A model generated the notes under the pieces. That model saw nothing but the letters and a program-made list of their open reading frames with translations. It ran no database searches and had not been told where the DNA came from. From positions 1,612,001 to 1,676,000 of the forward strand of contig NZ_CP080524.1 of the NCBI RefSeq assembly GCF_024746795.1: a DNA stretch of 64,000 nucleotides, written 5' to 3'. Of the stretch, positions 27,092 to 33,724 are shown in pieces; positions within the stretch are counted from its first letter, which is position 1, and the number at the start of each line of letters is the position of its first letter. The stretch is from Mesorhizobium sp. AR10 (GTDB taxonomy: Bacteria; Pseudomonadota; Alphaproteobacteria; Rhizobiales; Rhizobiaceae). A program made the translations under genes and the position numbers.

Positions 27092-28147
27092 TCAGAGCTT
27101 GCGAAAGCCTTCGACGAGTGCCTCCATATCCCTCGGTAGTGGTGCTTCGAACCGTAGGGATAAATGGGTAGTGGGATGGCGAAATGCAAGGAGGCGGGCA
27201 TGCAAAGCTTGTCGTGGAAATGCCTTTACCTCGCCCTTCAACGGCTCGGGTAGCCGGTTGGCCTTGGTGCGAAAGGCCTGGCCATAATCGGGGTCGCCGA
27301 CCACCGGATGGCCGATATGGGCCATGTGGACGCGGATCTGATGGGTGCGGCCGGTTTCCAACCGGCATTCGACCATGCTCGCCGTGGCAAATTCCTGTTG
27401 CTGTTCGCCAAAGCGCTCGAGCACGGTGAAATGGGTGATCGCGTGGCGGGCGTCGTCGCGCCCTGCGGGCACCACGGCGCGGCGCACGCGGTCGGCGGCG
27501 CGGCCAAGCGGCGCATCGACCTTTCCCGTCGGCCTCGTCGGTATGCCCCAGACCAGCGCCAGATAGGCGCGTTCGAGATCGCCGGTCAGGCCATGATCGG
27601 CAAACGCCTCCGACAGCGACTTGTGGGCACGATCGGTCTTGGCGACGACCATCACGCCGCTGGTCTCCTTGTCTAGGCGGTGGACGATGCCCGGCCGTCT
27701 CACGCCGCCAATGCCGGAAAGGCTGTCGCCGCAATGGTGGATCAGCGCGTTGACCAGCGTTCCGGTCCAGTTGCCGGCGCCGGGATGCACGACCAGCCCC
27801 GCCGGCTTGTTGATGACGATCAGCTCGTTGTCCTCGTGGAGAACATCGAGCGTGATCGCCTCGCCTTGCGGCGAGGCCGGCTCGGGTTCCGGCATGTCGA
27901 CCGACACGCGGTCGCCGGCCGCCATCTTGCGCTTCGTCTCGTCGACCGGCTTGCCGCCAATCTTGACCGCGCCCTGCCTGATCAGCATCTGCACCCGGCT
28001 GCGCGACATGTCCGGGCCGAGTTGACCCGCCAGCCACTGGTCGAGCCGCTGGCCGGCCGCATCAGTGCCTGCTTCCAGGACGGTCGATACACCCTCGGTC
28101 AATTCATCCCCTATTAATTTGGGGGTCTCTTCGTTATGAGCGCTCAT
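27092..28147 (-). CDS. rluD: 23S rRNA pseudouridine synthase, RluD-type
   Basis: 351 residues. An N-terminal S4 domain (QRLDQWLAGQL..SRSRVQMLIRQGAVKIGG) precedes the catalytic domain with GIVHRLDKETSGVMVVAKT, where Asp159 is the nucleophile, and LETGRTHQIRVHMAHIGHPVVGD. RluD converts uridines in helix 69 of 23S rRNA. ATG at 28147 after a short gap to the divergent gene at 28173. RluA-family paralogs are possible, but S4 plus length fit RluD. Confidence 0.88.
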   Translation of the reverse strand: MSAHNEETPKLIGDELTEGVSTVLEAGTDAAGQRLDQWLAGQLGPDMSRSRVQMLIRQGAVKIGGKPVDETKRKMAAGDRVSVDMPEPEPASPQGEAITLDVLHEDNELIVINKPAGLVVHPGAGNWTGTLVNALIHHCGDSLSGIGGVRRPGIVHRLDKETSGVMVVAKTDRAHKSLSEAFADHGLTGDLERAYLALVWGIPTRPTGKVDAPLGRAADRVRRAVVPAGRDDARHAITHFTVLERFGEQQQEFATASMVECRLETGRTHQIRVHMAHIGHPVVGDPDYGQAFRTKANRLPEPLKGEVKAFPRQALHARLLAFRHPTTHLSLRFEAPLPRDMEALVEGFRKL

Positions 28148-28172
28148 CGAAAAAGTTCCGGAATGTTTTGCC

Positions 28173-28550
28173 ATGGCCCTTGCCGACGAAGACGAGGAAA
28201 AACCGCTCGACCCCGGGGTCGAAAGCGTGCGGAAGAAACTCGTGCGCTTCATGGCCATCAATCTTGGCCTGCTGTTCCTCGCCCTTATGGTGGTGATCGC
28301 AGCCCTTGTCTACAAAGCCCGCAACGCGCCTCCCGCCAACCCGCCGCTGGCCAGCGACATCCCGGTGCCCGCCGGCGAACCGCTGACGGGCGACATCGTG
28401 TTGCCGGTCGGCGCGAAAATCGTCAGCCAGTCGCTGTCCGGCAACCGCATCTCCATCGACGCCGAGCTCGCCGACGGCAGCCGTACGGTCTTTGTCTACG
28501 ACATCGCTGAGCGCCGCATCGTCGGCCGTTTTGCGATCCGCAACAGATAA
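28173..28550 (+). CDS. DUF6476-type single-span membrane protein
   Basis: 125 residues. A charged start (DEDEEKPLDPGVESVRKKLVRFM) precedes one transmembrane helix (NLGLLFLALMVVIAALVY), then a small beta-rich periplasmic domain (DIVLPVGAKIVSQSLSGNRISIDAELADGSRTVFVYD). The arrangement matches a conserved alphaproteobacterial family of unknown function encoded near rluD. It is 25 bp from rluD on the other strand. Confidence 0.75.
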   Translation: MALADEDEEKPLDPGVESVRKKLVRFMAINLGLLFLALMVVIAALVYKARNAPPANPPLASDIPVPAGEPLTGDIVLPVGAKIVSQSLSGNRISIDAELADGSRTVFVYDIAERRIVGRFAIRNR

Positions 28551-28564
28551 CTGGGCCGCAACAG

Positions 28565-28972
28565 ATGACCGGGTTTGCAGCACATCGCAGCATTGCCACA
28601 GTCGCGCTCGTCGTCGCGGACTATGACGAGGCGATCTCCTGGTATGTCGGCAAGCTTGGCTTTGTCCTCACCGACGACATCGATCTCGGCGAGAGCAAGC
28701 GCTGGGTCACGGTGACCCCGGCGAACGGGCAAGGCGCGCGGCTGCTTCTGGCCGAAGCGTCCGACGAGGCGCAGAAAAGCCGCATCGGCAACCAGACTGG
28801 CGGCCGGGTCTTTCTGTTCCTCGAAACCGCTGATTTTGCCCGCGACCATGCGGCGATGCTCGAAAACGGCGTCGAGTTCCGCGAAGCACCGCGCCATGAG
28901 CCCTACGGTACAGTCGCGGTTTTCGCCGATCTCTATGGAAATCTCTGGGACCTGATCGAGCCGAAACGCTAG
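28565..28972 (+). CDS. VOC family protein
   Basis: 135 residues. AVVADYDEAISWYVGKLGFVLTDDIDLG is the first module and VAVFADLYGNLWDLIEP the closing one. A His near the start (FAAHRSIAT) and Glu in the middle could coordinate metal, but the pair is not certain. Starts 14 bp after the DUF6476 gene, so likely co-transcribed. Confidence 0.85.
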   Translation: MTGFAAHRSIATVALVVADYDEAISWYVGKLGFVLTDDIDLGESKRWVTVTPANGQGARLLLAEASDEAQKSRIGNQTGGRVFLFLETADFARDHAAMLENGVEFREAPRHEPYGTVAVFADLYGNLWDLIEPKR

Positions 28973-29019
28973 GCCCGCGACCGGCAATTCCCCGGCACAA
29001 CTGATTGTCCGCAGCCCCG

Positions 29020-29047
29020 TTGCTTTTTCCCAGCCGTCAGCCTATAT
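29020..29047 (+). promoter_or_regulatory. Predicted sigma-70-type promoter of tRNA-Glu
   Basis: TTGCTT (29020-29025), 16 bp, CTATAT (29042-29047), an alphaproteobacterial housekeeping pattern 16 bp before the tRNA 5' end. Confidence 0.55.
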
Positions 29048-29062
29048 CGCCGGTTCTTGAAC

Positions 29063-29137
29063 GCGCCCATCGTCTAGCGGTCAGGACACCGCCCTCTCAC
29101 GGCGGGAACAGGGGTTCGATTCCCCTTGGGCGTACCA
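29063..29137 (+). tRNA. tRNA-Glu (anticodon CTC)
   Basis: A complete cloverleaf can be traced: acceptor GCGCCCA/TGGGCGT (one G-T end pair), D-arm with CTAGCGGTCAGGACA, anticodon stem CCGCC/GGCGG with loop CTCTCAC (CTC at 29096-29098), T-loop GGTTCGATTCC, and an encoded CCA. It borders an AT-richer accessory segment. Confidence 0.96.
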
Positions 29138-29700
29138 GCAATATCAACAACATGACGACAATCCGAGATTTGCGGTCCCGATAAGGGACCCGAAATGCAC
29201 CGCTGCGCAGCACTCAGTCTGCCTTAATGGGCTTCCAGCCACGCCTTGGACGCCTCGACGTCAGGCACGACCGTTCGGAGAAGAACGCAGGACCGAATAC
29301 GTCGAATATCCGTAGGCGAGCACTGTCGGACGCCCGGCTGCTTTTCAAAATTCCGTGCTGCGAGAAGAAACGATCCGGGAGATTATCTGACACCAGCAGC
29401 GGCAGACGGCCAACGCCTTCGGCCGCGGTGAAGAAGTAGCAGCGCACTACATGGGCCAGCGAAGGCCGCCGGTGGGCGGGCGTCGACCGCGGCGCCGAGA
29501 AGGGAAGTAGTAACGGCAAACTTTGCCGTTGCTACTTTTACAGCCGACACAACGCGGCACGGCGACCACCCGCGACACGGAAGTTCGGCCTTCCGCGGCG
29601 AGGTTCGGGCTTGCCAATGCCCGTCCCTGGCGTCAATCTTGCCCCGAAGAGCCGCTCATCCGGAGGATGTCGGGTAAAGGGTCCGACCGTCGGCAGGAAC
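29138..29700. other. 563-bp region without a clear gene, possible decayed gene and hairpins
   Basis: Directly after the tRNA there is a hairpin GGTCCC/GGGACC (29174-29190) without a T-run. A minus-strand frame at 29214-29519 reads through but has no start or RBS that I trust. In the next frame of the same strand, VVPDVEASKAWLEAH ends at a stop near 29225, which suggests a frameshifted remnant, but this is weak. A 16-bp near-perfect inverted repeat lies at 29505-29537. No known family was recognised. Confidence 0.45.
29505..29537. repeat. 16-bp near-perfect inverted repeat
   Basis: AAGTAGTAACGGCAAA (29505-29520) against TTTGCCGTTGCTACTT (29522-29537): 15 of 16 positions pair, with one G-T on one strand, around a single central C. 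On plus it is followed by TTAC, so it could be a hairpin, an operator or the end of a lost element. Confidence 0.5.
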
Positions 29701-31680
29701 ATGATAAAATATCGCGCTGATATCGATGGCCTGAGAGCGGTTGCCGTCCTTCCCGTGGTGCTTTTTCATGCAGGGTTCCCCCTCTTTGGCGGTGGATACG
29801 TCGGTGTCGACGTTTTTTTTGTCATTTCTGGTTATCTCATCACCAAGATCATTGTTGATGATATCGAGCAGCACAAATACAGCGTGGCTTCATTCTATGA
29901 GCGGCGAATTCGCCGGATAATCCCGGCCTATCTTGCAACCGTCGTCGTAACAATGGTGGTCGCTCTGGTTTTTATGTTGCCCGAGGACTTGGAGGACTTC
30001 GGGGGGAGCGCCCTTTGGTCGGCCCTGATGTCTTCAAACGTGTTTTTCTGGATCGAAAGCAACGACTATTTCAACGGGGCAGCGGAGCTGAAGCCGCTGC
30101 TGCACACGTGGTCCCTTTCGGTCGAGGAACAATTCTACGTACTCTTCCCAATCGGGCTGCTCGTCGTTTATCGATTGGGGCTCTGGAGATATGCGGCTGC
30201 ACTCTGCCTGTTGGCGGCGGTGGCCTCCTTGGGTCTCGCCGCTTATGGCGTCAGGCAAACTCCGATGGCGGCATTCTACCTTCTCCCAACTCGCGCATGG
30301 GAATTACTGGTCGGCTCGCTATTGGCCTTCGAACTCGTCCCTGCTCCCCGCAGGCGGGTTGCGGGTTGGGAATCTTTTGCGGGTCTCGGGCTCATTCTGG
30401 CACCCGTAATCTCCTACACAGCCGAAACCCCTTTCCCTGGCATTATGGCGTTGCCACCGGTACTGGGTGCCGCACTGATCATTCATTCGGGTCTCGGCCA
30501 ATCTACTGCTCCTTTCACAGAGCTGTTGTCGAACCCACTTCTTCGATTCGTCGGATTGATCAGCTATTCTCTTTATCTATGGCATTGGCCAATCGTTGTC
30601 TTTATGAGGTATTACTATATTGAGTTGAGTTTCTATCAAAGGATCTTTATCGTCGCCTTCTCGATCGCTATAGCTTTTCTTTCCTGGCGATTCATCGAGC
30701 GACCGGGTCGGCGCCGTGATGGGACGTTGCGCCGACCGCAGCTGTTTCTGGCCACCGCAACCTCAATGGCCTTGCTCGCTGCGGCGGGCTGGGCTGCGCG
30801 CGAATCGCTGGGATTTCCATCACGGGTGCCGAAGGATATCCAGATTCTTGCAAGCAAGCGCGCTCATCAAGGGCCGTGGCGTGAATGCGGCTATGTCTAT
30901 CGAGACAGGCGTGACATCGATACCCTCTGCGTCCGAGGGGCGGCCCACCAATCGCCTGATTTTGTCATCATCGGCGATAGTCACGCCAATGCTGTCGCTG
31001 CCGCCATCTTCCAAAACGCTGCGGAGGTCGGTCGCGCGGGTTACCAGATTTCGGACACTGGCTATCGACCGCTTCTGGACTTCGGCAAGTGGGGCGAAGA
31101 GAAAAAGTACCAATACATGAACCGGCTCACGACAGATTTTTTTGACGCAAGGCCGGGGGTCAAGAGTGTGATTGTTCCTATCTACTGGCGTCAGGCTGCG
31201 CTGGTCGATCGCTACTACAATTCAAATCGAAAAATCGTCGACGGTATTACTGCAATGAGGGAAGGCCTATTCACGCTGGTCGAACGCTACCCCGAAAAGC
31301 AGTTCCTGTTCGTGCTGTCCACAGCCAACTCTGACTTATTCGGCGCCAATCCTGCTGCCCGGGCCGCATGGTATGGGCATGCATTCAACCCTGTCGTCCA
31401 TATGGCGGAGTTCAGGCGGATCACCGCCGCCTATGGCGGCATTGTCGACGACCTCCGGGCGCTCCCGAATGTCCAGTTCCTGGACATTTCCTCGCGTGTT
31501 TGTGACGTCAAAGTCTGTCACGGCTTCATTGAGGGCAAGCTGGCCTTCACCGACGACAATCATATCAGCTTTCAGGCGGCGATGCTCTTCAGTCCGGAGA
31601 TAAGGGGATTTCTCGGTGGTTCGACACAAAGAACAATTGAAGGGGACCTGCTTGAGCGTCGGGCGCAAGGGCATTTATGA
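29701..31680 (+). CDS. OafA/YrhL-type acyltransferase with C-terminal SGNH domain
   Basis: 659 residues. The N-terminal acyltransferase-3 domain (1-360) begins KYRADIDGLRAVAVLPVVLFHAG, with His23 as the expected catalytic His, then GGYVGVDVFFVISGYLI and ten or so transmembrane segments. The C-terminal periplasmic part has the SGNH block DFVIIGDSHANAVAA and TDDNHISFQAA near the end. Such proteins O-acetylate O-antigen, capsule or other glycans, a surface-modifying role often found on variable islands. ATG at 29701; the region is AT-richer than neighbours, suggesting transfer. Confidence 0.9.
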   Translation: MIKYRADIDGLRAVAVLPVVLFHAGFPLFGGGYVGVDVFFVISGYLITKIIVDDIEQHKYSVASFYERRIRRIIPAYLATVVVTMVVALVFMLPEDLEDFGGSALWSALMSSNVFFWIESNDYFNGAAELKPLLHTWSLSVEEQFYVLFPIGLLVVYRLGLWRYAAALCLLAAVASLGLAAYGVRQTPMAAFYLLPTRAWELLVGSLLAFELVPAPRRRVAGWESFAGLGLILAPVISYTAETPFPGIMALPPVLGAALIIHSGLGQSTAPFTELLSNPLLRFVGLISYSLYLWHWPIVVFMRYYYIELSFYQRIFIVAFSIAIAFLSWRFIERPGRRRDGTLRRPQLFLATATSMALLAAAGWAARESLGFPSRVPKDIQILASKRAHQGPWRECGYVYRDRRDIDTLCVRGAAHQSPDFVIIGDSHANAVAAAIFQNAAEVGRAGYQISDTGYRPLLDFGKWGEEKKYQYMNRLTTDFFDARPGVKSVIVPIYWRQAALVDRYYNSNRKIVDGITAMREGLFTLVERYPEKQFLFVLSTANSDLFGANPAARAAWYGHAFNPVVHMAEFRRITAAYGGIVDDLRALPNVQFLDISSRVCDVKVCHGFIEGKLAFTDDNHISFQAAMLFSPEIRGFLGGSTQRTIEGDLLERRAQGHL

Positions 31681-31882
31681 CGATTCGAATTGGCAGACCG
31701 CAGTGGCGGCGTTTGGGTGAGACGAAACCAGCCTGCTGCGAAGGTTGTCGGAATGTAGCGAGCCCCCTTGACCCTTTGTGATTCTTCTCCCATTGCACAC
31801 GCGAGCAGTAGGGCATTTCGCTATTTTTGATGCGGCGTAGCTGTAGTCGTTGTAGCTGGAGGGCGACTCAGGTACTTTGAAA

Positions 31883-31966
31883 ATGAAAATGAACTTGAAC
31901 GGCCTCCTAGGTACCCTTGACGCGGAGCCAAACGGCCAACCGCCTGGAAATCGTAGGACAAGCTAG
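31883..31966 (+). CDS. Possible 27-codon leader ORF upstream of the hairpin array
   Basis: An ATG at 31883 opens a 27-codon frame with four Leu codons in its first 12 (TTG, CTC, CTA, CTT). The nearest RBS-like sequence GGAGGG (31858-31863) is about 20 bases away, too far. It may be chance, listed because it precedes an RNA that resembles Leu anticodon arms. Confidence 0.2.
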   Translation: MKMNLNGLLGTLDAEPNGQPPGNRRTS

Positions 31967-32007
31967 ACGAACAATCCGGATCGCCAACGTAACTGGGCGC
32001 ATCATTT

Positions 32008-32097
32008 CACTGCCTCAAAAGCAGTGCAGACACCTCGCATCAAACGCGAGCGAATTCGTCGCATCAAAAGCGGCGCACACCCTGCTTCAAACGCAGG
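32008..32097 (+). ncRNA. Array of four tandem anticodon-arm-like hairpins (Leu-CAA-like loops)
   Basis: Arms lie at 32009-32025, 32034-32050, 32058-32074 and 32081-32097, starts 25, 24 and 23 nt apart. All fit NNNGC-NTCAAAM-GCNNN: 5-bp stem, 7-nt loop, inner GC/GC pairs fixed. Outer pairs are ACT/AGT, CTC/GAG, GTC/GGC and CCT/AGG, so they differ but always pair; the third has one U-G that is a wobble only on plus. Loops CTCAAAA, ATCAAAC, ATCAAAA and TTCAAAC have U at position 33, CAA at 34-36 and A at 37, as in tRNA-Leu(CAA). No other part of a tRNA is present. Transcription is not shown, and no promoter is convincing. Confidence 0.75.
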
Positions 32098-32107
32098 AGA
32101 ATTTTCG

Positions 32108-32123
32108 TGCAGATCGATCTGCA
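32108..32123. repeat. 16-bp perfect palindrome
   Basis: TGCAGATCGATCTGCA at 32108-32123 reads the same on both strands, with a possible extra G-T pair outside on plus. It lies directly after the hairpin array and may be a further stem of the same RNA or a dimer operator. Confidence 0.6.
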
Positions 32124-32150
32124 TCCCAGTTTAACTGCTGGTGCGCGCCC

Positions 32151-32167
32151 GGCTCTTATATGGAGCC
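32151..32167 (+). promoter_or_regulatory. Hairpin occluding the Shine-Dalgarno of the 31-codon ORF
   Basis: GGCTC (32151-32155) pairs with GAGCC (32163-32167) across a 7-nt loop. The SD GGAG at 32162-32165 is within the loop edge and 3' strand, so translation from the ATG at 32174 would be blocked until the stem opens. It has the same 5-bp/7-nt size as the four arms upstream. Confidence 0.55.
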
Positions 32168-32173
32168 AGCCCC

Positions 32174-32269
32174 ATGGACATAATCGTCCTGTATGGGAAG
32201 GGGATTAGAATTCGGGTCAGTGCCCGCTTCTTCCTCGCAGTCGTCACCTTCATGGTGGCATATCTCTAA
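32174..32269 (+). CDS. 31-residue small ORF with hydrophobic C-terminal half (possible membrane peptide)
   Basis: ATG at 32174, TAA at 32267. The N-terminal half is mixed with basic residues (YGKGIRIRVSAR), the second half is hydrophobic (FFLAVVTFMVAYL), the size and makeup of type I toxin peptides such as ShoB or TisB. SD GGAG at 32162-32165 with 8-nt spacing. The ORF is followed by a terminator-like hairpin and preceded by the structured leader. No homologue is claimed; the coding potential needs experiment. Confidence 0.45.
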   Translation: MDIIVLYGKGIRIRVSARFFLAVVTFMVAYL

Positions 32270-32274
32270 CGGTC

Positions 32275-32304
32275 GGGCGGTTCGCAAGAGCCGCCCTTCT
32301 CGTT
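32275..32304 (+). terminator. Terminator-like hairpin after the 31-codon ORF
   Basis: GGGCGG (32275-32280) pairs with CCGCCC (32291-32296), then TTCTCGTTTT. The stem is short (6 bp) with a 10-nt loop and the T-run is broken, so termination may be partial and read-through into the PIN gene possible. Confidence 0.5.
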
Positions 32305-32460
32305 TTCCGACCCCGTAGGCGTGTGTTACGCCTCGCCCCTTGGGCATCGGGGTGCGCCGGATCGTCCGCGAGTGTCCTGGACAGAGATAGGCGGTAAGGA
32401 TGGGGCTTTAATCTCTCGGAAATGCCTGTCAAAGATGCGGAGAACCATCGGACGCTAACA

Positions 32461-33486
32461 ATGATCCATATCCTCATCGACACATGCGTGTGGCTAGACA
32501 TGGCGAAAGACTACCGCCAGCAGACGATTCTTCATGCTCTTCGGGAACTGGTCGAACAAGAAGAAATTGCACTTATCGTGCCGCGGATAGTCGTTGAAGA
32601 ATTTTCACGCAACAAGCAGCGCGTCACTGATGATAGCAAGCGTAATCTATCGAGCGTGTTTCGTCGGGTTCGTGAAGCCGTAGATCAGTTCTCCGACGAT
32701 GCGAAGAAGGCCGAGACGCTGTCGCAACTTCACGAGATTGACCACAAGATCATAACTCTAAGCGATGCTGGCAACGAAGACGTCGGGTTGATCGAAAAAC
32801 TTTTCGAGCGATCTGACATTATCGAAACGTCCGACTTGGTGAAGATTGCCGCAAGCGAACGCGGTCTTGAGCAACGAGCTCCATTTCATCGTCAGAAAAA
32901 CAGCATCGCAGATGCAATGATAATCGAGGTTTATGCCGAGCATCTGAAACAGATTGCGTCTAACAAGCATGCGTTCATCACTCATAATTTCAAGGATTTT
33001 GGTGATCCAACTGGCGACAATCGGCTGCCTCACCCTGATATTGCAAATATGTTCGCGGATGAAAATTCCACCTATTCCACCCGGCTTGGCGAGTTCCTTA
33101 ATGAAATCGCTTCCGAGCTTTTGGAAGACGTTAAATTTGAACTTGAGTGGATGGAGGAGCCGCGTCGGCTGTCAGAGATAATCGAGTCGATCGATCTGCT
33201 GACTGATCAAGTTTGGTACAACCGACATTGGAACAGACGCGTTCGCGTTGATAGTGGAAAGATCAAGCTCTTGCCAAGAGCTGAATACGACAAGGCCAAA
33301 AACAAAAGCAAAGTGATTTTGGATACAATATGGGAGGGAGCATTAAAAGCCGCTACAATGGTGGAGGAGAAGCACGACCCTGATAATCTTGGGCCTTGGA
33401 GCGATTTTGAATGGGGTATGGTCAACGGCAAGTTGTCAGCGCTCCGTTGGGTCTTAGGGGATGACTGGGACATGCTCGATACCTAG
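32461..33486 (+). CDS. PIN-domain (DUF4935-type) ribonuclease
   Basis: 341 residues. The N-terminal strand MIHILIDTCVWLDMAK supplies Asp7, IVPRIVVEEFSR supplies Glu46/Glu47, NSIADAMIIEVYAEHLK supplies Asp151 and HAFITHNFKDFGD the last acidic residue Asp179: the four acids of a metal-dependent PIN nuclease. Residues 200-341 are a separate helical part with no recognised fold. PIN nucleases such as VapC cut RNA, including tRNA anticodon loops. Codon use is AT-richer than in the flanking core genes. ATG at 32461 gives the family N-terminus; ATG 32422 is possible. No VapB-like antitoxin is adjacent. Confidence 0.75.
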   Translation: MIHILIDTCVWLDMAKDYRQQTILHALRELVEQEEIALIVPRIVVEEFSRNKQRVTDDSKRNLSSVFRRVREAVDQFSDDAKKAETLSQLHEIDHKIITLSDAGNEDVGLIEKLFERSDIIETSDLVKIAASERGLEQRAPFHRQKNSIADAMIIEVYAEHLKQIASNKHAFITHNFKDFGDPTGDNRLPHPDIANMFADENSTYSTRLGEFLNEIASELLEDVKFELEWMEEPRRLSEIIESIDLLTDQVWYNRHWNRRVRVDSGKIKLLPRAEYDKAKNKSKVILDTIWEGALKAATMVEEKHDPDNLGPWSDFEWGMVNGKLSALRWVLGDDWDMLDT

Positions 33487-33724
33487 CGCCGTGCCTTGGT
33501 GATTCTCGGATTTGTCGGTCCTGGCGCACCGCCCCCAATTGAATTAGCATCACGTTACAAGCATGAGCCAAAGGCTCAGGACGGCGCGCAGAACGCCGGG
33601 GAACGGATCGGAAAAGTCGCCAAGCACGCACATTTGCCCCGCGCCTGGCGTGGTCGGCGACGGCATACCGCGGCCAGAGATCGAAGCTCGTTCCGGGGGC
33701 GAGGAGATGCCAGGGAGAGGGCCA

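Noticed and set aside
27092..28147. RluC/RluA instead of RluD
   Set aside because: An S4 domain and 351 residues fit RluD better, though paralogs are not excluded.
29214..29519. 101-codon minus-strand frame after the tRNA
   Set aside because: No start or RBS, odd composition; perhaps a decayed gene, listed only as region content.
32008..32097. Regular 23-25-bp period suggested a CRISPR array
   Set aside because: Only an 11-nt core repeats; there is no constant repeat of 20 or more bases, no unique spacers of set length and no cas gene.
32009..32097. Plus-strand loops seen as true tRNA genes
   Set aside because: Only the anticodon arm geometry exists; acceptor, D and T arms are absent, and the units are 17 nt.
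32156..32161. TTATAT as a -10 box for the 31-codon ORF
   Set aside because: No -35 sequence at 16-18 bp; the bases form the loop of the SD hairpin. A promoter here would also bypass the array.
31917..32183. 88-codon plus-strand frame over the array
   Set aside because: No start with RBS, and the sequence is better explained by base-paired RNA; the frame is an incidental reading of the hairpins.
32336..32345. CCCCTTGGGC, identical to 10 nt of the tRNA-Glu 3' end, as an att site
   Set aside because: Ten bases is too short in a high-GC genome, and the flanks do not match; no integrase nearby.
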